Source: Neostapfia colusana
Lineage: Eukaryota; Streptophyta; Magnoliopsida; Poales; Poaceae
Length of the DNA stretch: 64,000 nucleotides
Direction of reading: 5' to 3'
NCBI GenBank assembly: GCA_030760725.1
Contig: JASWHV010000008.1
Coordinates: forward strand, 33,328,720 to 33,392,719
The notes below the pieces were generated by a model that had not been told where the DNA came from, did no database searches, and saw only the letters and a list, made by a program, of their open reading frames with translations. The translations under genes were made by a program, and so were the position numbers. This document shows positions 33,551 to 45,700 of the stretch, piece after piece; position 1 is the stretch's first letter; every line of letters starts with the position of its first letter.

Positions 33551-36500
33551 TGTAACACCCCAAAATCCTGTCAAGAGGGGAATTTAAAAATTTTTGGACG
33601 TGTTGCATGTGTTGCAAAAATTCAAATTCAAACTGGAATTCAAATTTAACTCAAAACAGAAATGAAAAGAAAAAGAAAAAGAAAAAACAAACCTTCCCGG
33701 CCAGTGGGCCGAAACCCACCAGCCGGCCCACCCAACCCCCGCGCCAGCCCGCAGCCGCGCGCCCGCGCCCCCTCTCGCAGACAGGCGGGACCCACCTGTC
33801 ATCCCTAAGCCCCGCTTGTCCGAACCCAGGACTGTTTCCCCCACGCGTGCGCGATCGTAACCGACCGGAAAACTGCGCGTTCCCAGCTGACTCCCGGTCC
33901 CAGAAGACTCCAGCTCGATCTAAACCAACCCGCCGCCCTCCCCCGTCTATAAAAACCCCGGCATCGTCCCTTTTTTCCCCACGATCCGCCATTTTTCTCT
34001 CCGGTGAGAACCCGAGCTTCTCCGGCGAATTCTGCTCGATCTTCGCTCGGGAATTCTGATCTAACTCGCTGGTCTTGATCCACCGCCTCCGGGGAACCTC
34101 GCAGGTGCAGAAAACTCGGTGGTTTGCGGTTCAAACACAGCGCCAACGAGCCTCGCCGTGAATTCACCTCGGACGTCGTCGCCGATCACTTTCTAGGACC
34201 TCCGAGCTCAAGAAAACCCCCGAGGTGAGATCCCCGACCTCCCCTCCACCGATCTATGCCATAAAATCACAGTTTTAGGAAGAATTGACGAAGATCCGAA
34301 ACTCTCCGGCGAGATCGCTGCCTCCCGCCGCCGGGCAGCGCCGCCCGCGCTCGATCAGAGCGACGTGGCCGCTTGTGCGCCGTCTATTTTAATCGCACGG
34401 TAGAGTTTAAATCCCCTCGTACCGGTTCGATGTTATAATCTCATCCGTCTGTTTTAATTCGGACGGTCCATGTCAGCCCCGCGTTATAAAGGCCAGGATT
34501 CTTACGTGCTACCCCCTGGGGTTCTCGGAAAATACGAGCTAGCCCCGGAAACTTCTGATCTAGCCCCTGGAACTTCAGAAAATCATGTAAATTCATTTAA
34601 AAATAAGTTTTAGACCCTGGACTTAAGAAAAATTAGGAAAACCCCTCTGTTATGTGTAGTTAGACCCCTGGAAATTCTTAAAATAATATGATAGACCCTG
34701 TAGTGGGGTGAGTTTACCTTTTTAACCCTATGTGATATTAAATTTAGGAATTTCAATATGTGTTTAGTGTTTAAAATTTAAAAGATGGGACAAACACATT
34801 AAAAACTTTCCTAGTACTTGGAAAACTTTGGAGTGAGATAAAAATAGATTTTTGGCTGAAATGAATCTGCTTAATTGATTATTCACATTTATTAGTAATA
34901 GGGACACATTTGTAAGTAGAGAATAATTCTGAAAATTAGTAAAATAAATGTAAAATAGTTCACATCAGAAGAGAAGTTCAAAAATATATTATTTAATATT
35001 TTAGACCCAAAACCTATTCTGTTTAGATGAGGTGTCTTACTATTTTCATAATAAAGTGCACATTTAGGCATAGGAAATAAATCTGAAAATATAGCAAGCT
35101 AGGTATAAATAACTAGAAAATGATAAATGAAGTTTCCAAAATCCAAAGAATTCAGTTTAGGGTTGGTAGAAGGTTTGAAGACACATATGAAGTAGGAAAA
35201 TACCTTTCATGCATACTTGGTAGCTAAAATGTGTATCAATTAAATATAAGGGACTTATTTAAATTAGAAATTTATATATAGTATGCCAACGTGAATATGA
35301 ATACAAAAATAGAAATCATATGTACATGTTAAAAGTGCATGTAAGCCAAAATCAACACACATAGAGTAACCACAACACATAGAAATGAGAATGGCTTTCA
35401 TAAATGTGAATGTGTGGCTTGTATGAAGTGGAAGTGTGAACTATGTCTTATGACTTGTTTTCTTTTGCTATGTGTGACGGTATGAGTAGAACCTGCTCCA
35501 GAGCAAGTTCTTCCTCTCCAAGATCAGGACTACCCATTCCAAGAGCAGCAGGAAGGAGGCAAGTGTCCTTGACCACTTTGATCCTATGCTAGGATGTGTA
35601 GATAGAATTATTTGCATTGTCAATTGAAATATGAAACCCATGCTAGGAAGTTTCCCTAGAATTGCATCATCTTGTTTCCTTGTAGCTTGGGTTGGGATTT
35701 GTTTTATTATGTCAATCATTCATATTACCTATGCTTAGCCATGCTTAGAATGGGATAAGTGGGATATGAGATCATCAACTTGTTTACCTTACTCTTGAAT
35801 GAGATATCATGTGTTATGTAGAGGTAGGGATCGAGACAAGTTGGATGTTTTGGTTGGTGCTGGGTGCACGAGGCTCGGGTTTGTGTTTAGTACTTGCCTG
35901 GATCCTAAGGACCGGTTCATGGAGCATGTAACCTGGCTTTACCGTGCCAACCACATGCTGAGATGGGGCAGCTTGGCCAATTAATTAGGTGTATCCCCGG
36001 CGTAGTATGGGTGTGTTGGATGGTGCGGGGAATAGGTGTCAGCTGGACTACCATATGAACCGCAAGGCTCAAGAGGGGGCCGCTGCAGCGGAGTTGGAGC
36101 CTCTTGTATGCTGTTAGGGGTGAAACCTCAGTGGGCCCACGCTCGTCAGGGAATTCCATTGTAAAGGCTTCGTAGTGATCTCCTGGCTACACACCTGGGA
36201 AGTGTGAATGTGGTTCGTGGCCACTGGCATAATGGAGGTTCTTTTAGTCCACCCGGCAACGGGGGATGAAATCACTACATGTGGGTACAGTGGTGCAAAC
36301 TCTGCAGAGTCAAAACTGTCATGACAGCCGTGCTCACGGTCAAGAGCGGCTTGGACTTATTCATGATTAGAGGATGATGGCTTTGGAAGTTGTGGATGTT
36401 AAGCGGGGAGCTTAACATTGGAAATGATGTTATGGTTATTTGATTACGATGATGGGATGGGAGATTGGGACCATTTCACCTATGTAGTAATATAGGTGCT

Positions 36501-36960
36501 TAATAAGCTAGGGTGATAGGTATTAATTGCGTAGTGCTTTAACCATGAGTTCAACCTCTCCTTGCTCTAGCCATGCATGACATAACTTTCTCACACTTGC
36601 TGAGTACCATCGGTACTCAACCTTGCATATTTGTTGGTTTATATTGCTGCTCAGGTCAAGATAATGAGGTGGTGTATAATGATCAAGACTTTGGACCCGA
36701 AGAAGGTTTCTAGGATCATGGAGTCCCCCGGGCAACGCCTGTAACGGAGCCCACAAGAATAATATTCCGCTGCTATTTTATTTATTTGTTATGAACTTAT
36801 TATCGTCCATCGAGACATATTCTATGTCAAACTTACTTATATTCGACACCTGGCTTGTAATAAATGATGCTTCACTATTTGTCATCACATGTATGAGAAA
36901 ATGATCCTGGCATACATGTGATATTCACTCAGTTGTTCTTCGGAGAAACCGGGTGTGACA
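33551..36960 (+). mobile_element. Gypsy D 5' LTR
   Basis: Runs from TGTAACACCCC to GGTGTGACA. The GC-rich U3 ends in a TATA box (CTATAAAAAC, 33947-33956). A long transcribed part follows, with the conserved palindromic block at about 35920-36360 and another element-specific region of short AT-rich sequence (34580-35460) without coding potential. Confidence 0.93.
33947..33956 (+). promoter_or_regulatory. TATA box of Gypsy D 5' LTR
   Basis: CTATAAAAAC about 395 bp into the LTR, repeated in the 3' LTR at 43169-43178. Transcription should start shortly downstream. Confidence 0.6.
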
Positions 36961-36964
36961 GAAG

Positions 36965-36977
36965 TGGTATCAGAGCC
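36965..36977 (+). other. Primer-binding site of Gypsy D
   Basis: TGGTATCAGAGCC, four bases after the LTR, complementary to the tRNA-Met 3' end. Confidence 0.88.
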
Positions 36978-37177
36978 AAGGTTGCCCGTAGGAACGTGGA
37001 CCTAGGTACAAATGGACGTATTTAAGGGCCCTATTTTCTTAAAAACTATTTTACAAGGTGTGTGTTGAAAAGTGTTATTTAATGTGTCACTTTCTTCATC
37101 TTACCCCAACTTTCATTCAAAATAGGATTTTTGTTTAAAAGTTCATCTAACCTAAGTTTAAATGCTTTCGGTTTTAG

Positions 37178-37948
37178 ATGGTTCGCATGATTCGCACTGC
37201 TCGCAAGTCCACAGGAGGGAGAGTTCCCGTAGTTGCCCTTGCCCAAAGAGAGGAGAGCCGTCCGGTGACGTACCTTTCCTATGGATTGGCAGTTGGAGGC
37301 TTGTTGCGCCGTCTTCGACGTATGCTCCAAACTGCCGGCAATACGGGCAAGCTAATCATACACTATAGCTCCACCAGGGCCATCCGTGAGAAAAGGGAAG
37401 AATGGAGTTCAGAGATGAGGATTATCCACGAAAATCAGCTACTCAAGATCCACCGGTCTCCAGCTTGTCGAGCAACACAGGTCGATGCGGAGAAGGATGT
37501 CACCTGGGAGGCCATCACCTGCCAGAGTCACATCTATCGTCGACACCTGGACAGGACTGAGTACATGTATGTCCTCCAGCGCGAGAGCGGTACAACGGAG
37601 TATAAGTACCCACCAGTGCAGCAGGTGACTTTCCATGAGCACATGGACCTGTGCTTGGAGGATGCTGCTATGCTCAGCACTAGACTGCAGGAGTGTCAGC
37701 AGGAGCTTCAGCATGTTCGGGACACCCTGAAGGAAACCGAGGTGTTGCTTCGAGCCTGCTTGAGGGCGAGAGAAAGAGGAGATGAGAATGAACTGTGTGT
37801 CACTGTGAATGATACATGGACTCCTGACTCCCCAGATCGCCGGGCGATCAGGCGTCGTCGCACTTCTCCACCAGCAGCCTCCCCACCCAAAGCAGAGTCA
37901 GAGGGCAGCCGCAATAATGAGGAAGATCCCGAGGAGCCAGCTCAGTGA
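37178..37948 (+). CDS. orf0: extra upstream protein with an N-terminal histone H3 tail-like sequence
   Basis: A complete 256-codon frame between PBS and gag. The first 22 residues (MVRMIRTARKSTGGRVPVVA then LA) align without gaps from Met with the H3 tail: 13 of 22 are identical, including TARKSTGG (H3 residues 6-13 with Lys9 and Ser10), Pro16, Leu20 and Ala21. H3 Lys4, Lys14 and Lys18 are replaced by Ile, Arg and Val. There is no histone fold after it. Residues about 165-205 look like a coiled coil (LSTRLQECQQELQHVRDTLK), and the end is Arg-rich (RRAIRRRR) then acidic. It is the only long undamaged frame in Gypsy D. Extra frames before gag are known in some rice Gypsy elements (RIRE3/RIRE8, recalled). 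The H3 role is inference. Confidence 0.7.
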   Translation: MVRMIRTARKSTGGRVPVVALAQREESRPVTYLSYGLAVGGLLRRLRRMLQTAGNTGKLIIHYSSTRAIREKREEWSSEMRIIHENQLLKIHRSPACRATQVDAEKDVTWEAITCQSHIYRRHLDRTEYMYVLQRESGTTEYKYPPVQQVTFHEHMDLCLEDAAMLSTRLQECQQELQHVRDTLKETEVLLRACLRARERGDENELCVTVNDTWTPDSPDRRAIRRRRTSPPAASPPKAESEGSRNNEEDPEEPAQ

Positions 37949-38259
37949 TACGAGTCGTGTAGAGTCTTTTCCCTTAGTTCAGCAAGTTATCGAGTAGTCG
38001 AGTCAATACCTTAGTAAATGGTGTGTTAATGCTTGGTGTGTGACGTGAGTTGTGGAAGCCATGAGCAATTGTCCACAACCTCGTCTTCAGATTGTTTTGC
38101 TTTGGTGTGCGAACCCACATGAAATAATAGTGCATTTATTTTTTGTGAGACATGAACCCCCAGAAAGTATAACAAAGCCTCAACACTTCAAAGTAAAAAC
38201 AAGTGAAAGTAGTAAGATGATATGTAATGCTTTAAATTAACATTGGTTGATCATGCCAG
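37949..38259 (+). other. Spacer between orf0 and gag in Gypsy D
   Basis: AT-rich, about 310 bp, with no supported gene. The corresponding part of Gypsy C survives only next to gag (47332-47450); the rest was lost at the Copia junction. Confidence 0.6.
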
Positions 38260-39630
38260 ATGGCCGGAAGAGGAAAGGGTCATGCTGCCAACCCCGCCAA
38301 CAACAACGATGAGGCCTGCAACCCTCATCTTTCTGGGAGCCAAGACAGGGGTGGACGCCGTGAGGGAGTTGATCCCATGCACCAAATGCTTGAAATTCAA
38401 AATCAGCTCATCCAGAACCTGACTCAAGTGGTGGCCAACTTGCATCAAGTTCCACCTCCATAAGCTGCACCACGCCAACCAAGGTTGAGTGAGTTTCTAG
38501 GAACTCAACCTCCGAAGTTTGCAAGTGTTGCTGAACCTCTGGAGGCAGATGACTGGCTAAAGACCATTGAGAGCAAGATGAGGATCAATACAGTGCCAAG
38601 GGTATGAGAGGGTGCTGTTTGCCTCTCATCAATTGCATGGACCTGCTGCTGATTGGTGGACCGCTTACGTGGCCGCCCATCATGACCCTGTGAACGTCAC
38701 TTGGGAAGAATTCAAGCGTAGCTTCCGCAACCATTACATACCAAGGGGTGAACTTAAAAACAAGAGGAAGGAGTTCTTGGGGTTGCAGCAAGGTAACATG
38801 ACTGTGAGGGAATACCTCACTAAATTTACTCAACTCTCCCATTATGCTCCACGGGACATAGAGACTGATGAGCAGAAACAGGATTGTTTCATGGAAGGAC
38901 TTACCATAGAAATGCAGTGTGCAATGTCCTCCAACGAGTATGAAAGCTTCCAAAAGATGGTGGACGGAGCGTTTGTGGTAGAAAGGAAGCTGAAGGCCTT
39001 GGAAAATGAGAACAAGAGGAAGGCCGGGTGGTCACATCAAGCCTCAGGGAGCAACACCCGCCCACGTCTGATGCAGCAACCCGCAGGGCAGACGAACCGT
39101 GCTGCGGTACCCTACTCAGCACCCAGAGGGTACAACCCGAACTACAGGCCTTTGGCAGCAACAATACAGCCACAACGTCCGTTCGTACAGCAGCCTCGCC
39201 CTACGTATCAACCTCGACCAGCAGTGCAAGGACCCCCAAACCAACCCCAAGACAACGAAGGCCAGGCACCTAAGGTTGGGGTGCAATGTTTTAACTGTGG
39301 TGAAGTGGGGCACTACGCCCATAAGTGCCCAAGGAAGAAGTCCGCGCAGCCGCAACAGCAGAATGTAATGAGAGGACGGGTGAACCACGTCACCATGGAG
39401 GAGGCGCAAGAGGCACCTGACGCGGTAGTTCTTAAGTTTCCTGCCAATTTACACATTGCAACCCTGTTGTTTGGTTCTGGTGCTACCCACTTGTTCATTG
39501 CCCAAGGGTTTGTTAAGAAGCATGACCTAGCAACAACACAAATGAACCATATGCTAGCAGTAAACTCTCCAGGTGGAGAAATAAGGACAAGACAAATGTG
39601 TCCCAAGGTGAACCTAGACATTAATGGGTA
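38260..39630 (+). pseudogene. gag: Gypsy D gag
   Basis: Starts MAGRGKG at 38260. A TAA at 38461-38463 stops the first part (Gypsy C has CAA there). A one-base insertion near 38588 shifts the frame relative to Gypsy C. From 38612 it is open through the gag domain (WWTAYVAAHHD, YLTKFTQLSHYAP) and one CCHC knuckle (CFNCGEVGHYAHKC) into the protease region (GSGATHLFIAQGF, with the catalytic Asp changed to Gly). A stop at 39629-39631 ends it. Confidence 0.85.
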
Positions 39631-40788
39631 GTATTTACTGCTAACCTCATAGTGATAGATTCACAAGGGATAGATATTATCTTGGGTATGGATTGGTTGA
39701 CTAAATATAAGGGGATCATCCATTGTTCGACCAGAACGGTGGAACTAACTCACCCTAGTGGCACAAGAGTAAAGTTCATAACAATACAAGAGCCTAGGAG
39801 GGACATTAAATTAAATCAAGTTGAGGTGAAAGTGCAGGAGATCAGGATCATCAAGGAATATCCAGATATTTTTCTGGAGGAGTTGCCAGGAATGCCTCCT
39901 GATCGTGAAGTGGAATTCAAAATTGAGCTAGTGCCTGGAACAGCCCCGATATACAAGAGACCTTATCGGATGGACTCCAAGCAGCTGGGAGAACTCAAGG
40001 ATCATTTGAGAGAATTGACGGAGAAGGGGTATATTCATCCTAGTTCATCACCTTGGGGAGCTCCAGTGATATTTGTGCCCAAGAAGGATGGAACCCAAAG
40101 GTTATGAGTGGACTACCGTGCCTTGAATGAGGTAACCATCAAGAACAAGTACCCGTTACCCCGCATTGAAGACTTGTTTGATCAGTTGAGGGGAGCTTGT
40201 GTGTTCTCGAAAATTGATCTTAGGTTGGGATACCACCAACTTAAGATAAGGCAAGCCGATATTCCAAAGACAACTTTCGTATCTCGGTACGGATTGTATG
40301 AATACACCATCATGCCTTTCGGGCTAACGAATGCCCCGGCATACTTCATGTATCTCATGAACAAGGTATTCATGGAATATCCGGACAAATTTGTGGTGGT
40401 TTTCATAGATGACATTCTCGTTTTCTCCAAAGATGAAGAGGAACATGAGAAACATCTAAGGTTGATGTTGCAGAGGCTGAGAGAACACCAACTATATGCC
40501 AAGTTGAGCAAGTGTGAGTTTTGGCTGAAGAGAGTTCCCTTCTTAGGACATATCATCTCGGAGGGAGGAATCTCCGTGGATCCCGCCAAAATCGAGGATA
40601 TATAGAAGTGGAAGACCCCTGAAAATGTCGGGGAAATTCGAAGCTTCTTGGGATTGGTAGGATACTATCGACGGTTTATTGAGGGATTCTCTAAGATCTC
40701 GAGGCCCCTCACCAAACTGTTGGAGAAGGGAATCACATTCACATGGACGCCGCAATGCGAGACGAGTTTTTAGGAGTTAAAGAAAAGA
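39631..40788 (+). pseudogene. pol: Gypsy D protease end and reverse transcriptase
   Basis: After the protease tail ([10 protein letters not shown]), RT is recognisable by [43 protein letters not shown] and the catalytic [10 protein letters not shown] near 40410. Stops: TGA at 40105-40107 (Cys in Gypsy C), TAG at 40603-40605 and TAG near 40770 (both CAG to TAG). Confidence 0.85.
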
Positions 40789-42726
40789 TTGACAACAGCC
40801 CTAGTGCTAGTTATGCCAGACATGCAGAAGAACTTTACGGTGTATTGCGATGCCTCTGGAAACGGGCTGGGATGTGTTCTCATGCAAGAAGGGCATGTCG
40901 TGGCTTATGCATCCCGGCAGCTCCGAAAGCACGAGAAGAACTATCCTACTCATGACCTAGAACTAGCCGCAGTGGTACACGCGTTGAAAATTTGGCGGCA
41001 CTACTTGATGGGGAAGAGGACAGAAATATATACGGATCATAAGAGTTTAAAGTACATTTTCACACAGCCAGATCTCAACCTCAGACAAAGGAGATGGTTA
41101 GAGCTAATCAATGACTTTGATGTTGGCATCAACTATCATCCTGGGAAAGCAAATGTCGTGGCAGATGCTTTAAGTCGGAAAGTGCAGGTCAATAAGTTGA
41201 GCTTGAAGGACATGCCTGCAGAATTGAAGGATGAGGTTATAAGGCTCAATCTATGCCTTGTGAATAGTTGTGAAGTCATCGCCATGGAAGTGGACTCCAC
41301 ACTAGAGCAAGAAATACGCAAGGGTCAAAAGAATTACGAGAAGATACAAGAAATCAGGCAACTCATCAAGGAAAATAAAGCCCCTGGTTTCAGAGAGGAT
41401 GAACAGGGAACGGTGTGGCACGGGAAAAGTATCTATGTGCCAGAAGTAAAGAAGATCCGTGAATTGATTTTGAAGGAGACTCACGATTCTGACTATTCCA
41501 TTCATCCTGGGAGTACGAAGATGTACCAGGACCTCAAGAGCAGATATTGGTGGTATGGCATGAAGCGAAATGTCGCGGAACATGTTGCCCTATGTGACAC
41601 ATGTCAGTTGGTGAAAGAAGAACATCAACGACCCGCGGGATTATTGCAACCACTCAAAGTGCCTGAATGGAAATGGGAATAAATCGGTATGGATTTCATA
41701 GTGGGACTGCCTAGGACCCAATCAGGATATGATTCAATATGGGTCATCATCGACAGGCTAACCAAGGTAGCTCATTTCATCCCCGTGAAAGAAAGCTACA
41801 ACGGATCCAAATGGGCAGAATTGTAAATGTCAAGGATCGTGTGTTACCATGGAGTGCCAAAGAAGATAGTGTCGGATCGAGGGACACAGTTCACCTCAAG
41901 GTTCTGGCAGAAGTTGCATGAAACCATGGGAACCCATCTGAATTTCAGCTCTTCCTATCATCCCCAAACTGACGGACAGACGGAAAGAACCAATCAGATT
42001 CTGGATATGCTGAGAGCGTGTGCACTCAAAAACAATCAGATTTGGGATAAGAACTTATCGTATGCGGAGTTCTCCTATAACAACAGCTATCGGGCTAGTA
42101 TGAAGATGTCACCGTTTGAAGCTTTGTATGGGAGGAAGTGCAGAACTCCCCTATTTTGGAACCAAACAGGGGAAAGTAAAGTGTTTGGTCCTGAAGTACT
42201 ACAAGAAGCCGAGGCGAAAGTGAGGGAAATTCGCAACAACTTGAGGATAGCACAGACACGACAAAAGAGCTATGCCGATGTACGGAGAAGAGAGCTCGTT
42301 TTCAACGTGGGAGGCTATGTCTATCTCAAGGTGTCCCCTATCCGAGGACTTCGTCGGTTCAAGGTGAAAGGGAAGTTGTCACCTCGATACATCAGACCCT
42401 TTCAAGTTCTGGAGAGGAAAGGCGAAGTGGTGTATCAACTAGAATTACCGGCTCGCCTATCGGATGTGCACGATGTATTCCATGTGTCACAACTCAAGAA
42501 ATGTCTGAGAACACCTGAAGAGGTGTTACCCAAGAATAAGATTGACGTAGCTGAGGATATGTCTTATGCCGAGCAACCATACAAGATTTTGGAGACAATG
42601 GAACGCCTCAGAAGAAATAAAAGAATTCGGATGTGCAAGGTGCAGTGGAAGTATCACTCAGAAGAGGAAGCCACCTGGGAGCGAGAGGATGAGCTTAAGG
42701 CACAATTTCCAGAGTTGTTTTCTTAG
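40789..42726 (+). pseudogene. pol: Gypsy D RNase H and integrase with chromodomain-like tail
   Basis: RNase H ([29 protein letters not shown]), then the integrase zinc motif ([17 protein letters not shown]), catalytic blocks ([29 protein letters not shown]) and a tail with [15 protein letters not shown] and CKVQWKYHSEEEATWE. A TAA at 41680-41682 and another at 41824-41826 split it. A 3-bp loss removes one residue after NQIL, and Gly becomes Arg in the GPY/F motif (YIRPF). The last stop is at 42724-42726. Confidence 0.87.
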
Positions 42727-42733
42727 AAACACC

Positions 42734-42771
42734 AATCTCGAGGACGAGATTTCTTTTAAGGGGGGTAGAGC
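42734..42771 (+). other. Hairpin and polypurine tract of Gypsy D
   Basis: AATCTCG/CGAGATT stem with loop AGGA (42734-42751), then AAGGGGGGTAGAGC (42758-42771) directly before the 3' LTR. Confidence 0.85.
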
Positions 42772-45700
42772 TGTAACACCCCAAAATCCTGTCAAGAGGG
42801 GAATTTAAAAATTTTTGGACGTGTTGCATGTGTTGCAAAAATTCAAATTCAAACTGGAATTCAAATTTAACTCAAAACAGAAATGAAAGAGAAAAAGAAA
42901 AAGAAAAAAAAAACCTTCCCGGCCAGTGGGCCGAAACCCACCAGCTGGCCCACCCAACCCCCGCGCCAGCCCGCAGCCGCGCGCCCGCGCCCCCTCTCGC
43001 AGACTGGCAGGACCCACCTGTCATCCCTAACCCCCGCTCATCCGAACCCGGGACTGTTTCCCCCGCGCGCGCGTGATCGTAACCGACAGGAAAACCGCGC
43101 GTTCCCAGCCGACTCCCGGTCCCAGAAGACTCCAGCTCGATCTAAACCAACCCACCGCCCTCCCCCGTCTATAAAAACCCCGGCATCGTCCCATTTTTCC
43201 CCACGATCCGCCGTTTTTCTCTCCGGTGAGAACCCGAGCTTCTCCGGCGAATTCTGCTCGATCTCCGCTCTGGAATTCTGATCTAACTCGCTGGTCTTGA
43301 TCCACCGCCTCCGGGGAACCTCGCAGGTGCAGAAAACTCGGTGGTTTGCGGTTCAAACACAGCGCCGACGAGCCTCGCCGTGAATTCACCTCGGACCTCG
43401 TCGCCGATCGCTTTCCAGGACCTCCGAGCTCAAGAAAACCCCCGAGGTGATATCCCCGACCTCCCCTCCACCGATCTATGCCATAAAATCACAGTTTTAG
43501 GAAGAATTGACGAAGATCCGAAACTCTCCGGCGAGATCGCCGCCTCCCGCCGCCGTGCGCCGCCGGGCAGCGCCGCCCGCGCTCGATCAGAGTGACGTGG
43601 CCGCTTGTGCGCCGTCTATTTTAAATCGCACGGTAGAGTTTAAAACCCCGCGTACCGGTTCGATGTTATAATCTCAGCCGTCTGTTTTAAATCGGACGGT
43701 CCACGTCAGCCCCGCGTTATAAAGGCTGGGATTCTTATGTGCTACCCCCTGGGGTTCTCGAAAAATACGAGCTAGCCCCGGAAACTTCTGATCTAGCCCC
43801 TGGAACTTCAGAAAATTATGTAAATTCATTTAAAAATCAGTTTTAGCCCCTGGACTTAATAAAAATTAGGAAAACCCCTCTGTTATGTGTAGTTAGACCC
43901 CTGGAAATTCTTAAAATAATATGATAGACCCTGTAGTGGGATGAGTTTACCTTTTTAACCCTATGTGATATTAAATTTAGGAATTTGAATATGTGTTTAG
44001 TGTTTAAAATTTAAAAGATGGGACAAACACATTAAAAACTTTCCTAGTACTTGGAAAACTTTGGAGTGAGATAAAAATAGATTTTTGGCTGAAATGAATC
44101 TGCTTAATTGATTATTCACATTTATTAGTAATAGGGACACATTTTAAGTAGAGAATAATTCTGAAAATTAGTAAAATAAATGTAAAATAGTTCACATCAG
44201 AAGAGAAGTTCAAAAATATATTATTTAATATTTTAGACCCAAAACCTATTCTTTTTAGATGAGGTGTCTTACTATTTTCATAATAAAGTGCACATTTAGG
44301 CATAGGAAATAAATCTGAAAATATTGCAAGCTAGGTATAAATAACTAGAAAATGATAAATGAAGTTTCCAAAATCCAAAGAATTCAGTTTAGGGTTGGTA
44401 GAAGGTTTGAAGACACATATGAAGTAGGAAAATACCTTTCATGCATACTTGGTAGCTAAAATGTGTATCAATTAAATATAAGGGATTTATTTAAATTAGA
44501 AATTTATATATAGTATGCCAACATGAATATGAATACAAAAATAGAAATCATATGTACATGTTTAAAAGTGCATGTAAGCCAAAATCAACACACATAGAGT
44601 AACCACAACACATAGAAATGAGAACGGCTTTCATAAATGTCAATGTGTGGCTTGTATGAAGTGGAAGTGTGAACCATGTCTTATGACTTGTTGTTTTCTT
44701 TTGCTATGTGTGATGGTATGAGTAGAACCTGCTCCAGAGCAAGTTCTTCCTCTCCAAGATCAGGACTACCCATTCCAAGAGCAGCAGGAAGGAGGCAAGT
44801 GTCCTTGACCACTTTGATCCTATGCTAGGATGTGTAGATAGAATTATTTGCATTGTCAATTGAAATATGAAACCCATGATAGGAAGTTTCCCTAGAATTG
44901 CATCATCTTGTTTCCTTGTAGCTTGGGTTGGGATTTGTTTTATTATATCAATCATTCATATTACTTATGCTTAGCCATGCTTAGAATGGGATAAGTGGGA
45001 TATGAGATCATCAACTTGTTTACCTTACTCTTGAATGAGATATCATGAGTTATGTAGAGGTAGGGATCGAGGCAAGTTGGATGTTTTGGTTGGTGCTGGG
45101 TGCACGAGACTCGGGTTTGTGTTTAGTACTTGCCTGGATCCTAAGGACCGGTTCATGGAGCATGTAACCTGGCTTTACCGTGCCAACCACATGCTGATAT
45201 GGGGCAGCTTGACCAATTAATTAGGTGTATCCCCGGCGTAGTATGGGTGTGTTGGATGGTGCGGGGAATAGGTGTCAGCTGGACTACCATATGAACCGCA
45301 AGGCTCAAGAGGGGGCCACTGCAGCAGGGTTGGAGCCTCCTGTATGCTGTTAGGGGTGAAACCTCAGTGGGCCCACGCTCGTCAGGAATCCCTTTGTAAA
45401 GGCTTCGTAGTGATCTCCTGGCTACACACCTGGGAAGTGTGAATGTGGTTCGTGGGCACTGGCATAATGGAGGTTCTTTTAGTCCACCCGGCAACGGGGG
45501 ATGAAATCACTACATGTGGGTACAGTGGTGCAAACTCTGCAGAGTCAAAACTGTCATGACAGCCGTGCTCACGGTCAAGTGCGGCTTGGACTTATTCATG
45601 ATTAGAGGATGATGGCTTTGGAAGTTGTGGATGTTAAGCGGGGATCTTAACATTGGAAATGATGTTATGGTTATTTGATTACGATGATGGGATGGGAGAT

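Noticed and set aside
36965..36977. tRNA gene fragments at the PBS sites
   Set aside because: Only about 13 bases match the tRNA-Met 3' end, in the expected place next to LTRs. No tRNA structure is present.
37178..37948. orf0 as a real histone H3 gene or captured H3 exon
   Set aside because: Only the first 22 residues resemble H3; the histone fold is absent. The frame sits at a fixed place between PBS and gag in two elements.
40182..40589. Antisense frames opposite RT (also 32353-32760 and 12458-12760)
   Set aside because: They mirror the conserved RT coding sequence, recur wherever RT occurs, and have no independent motif or start context.
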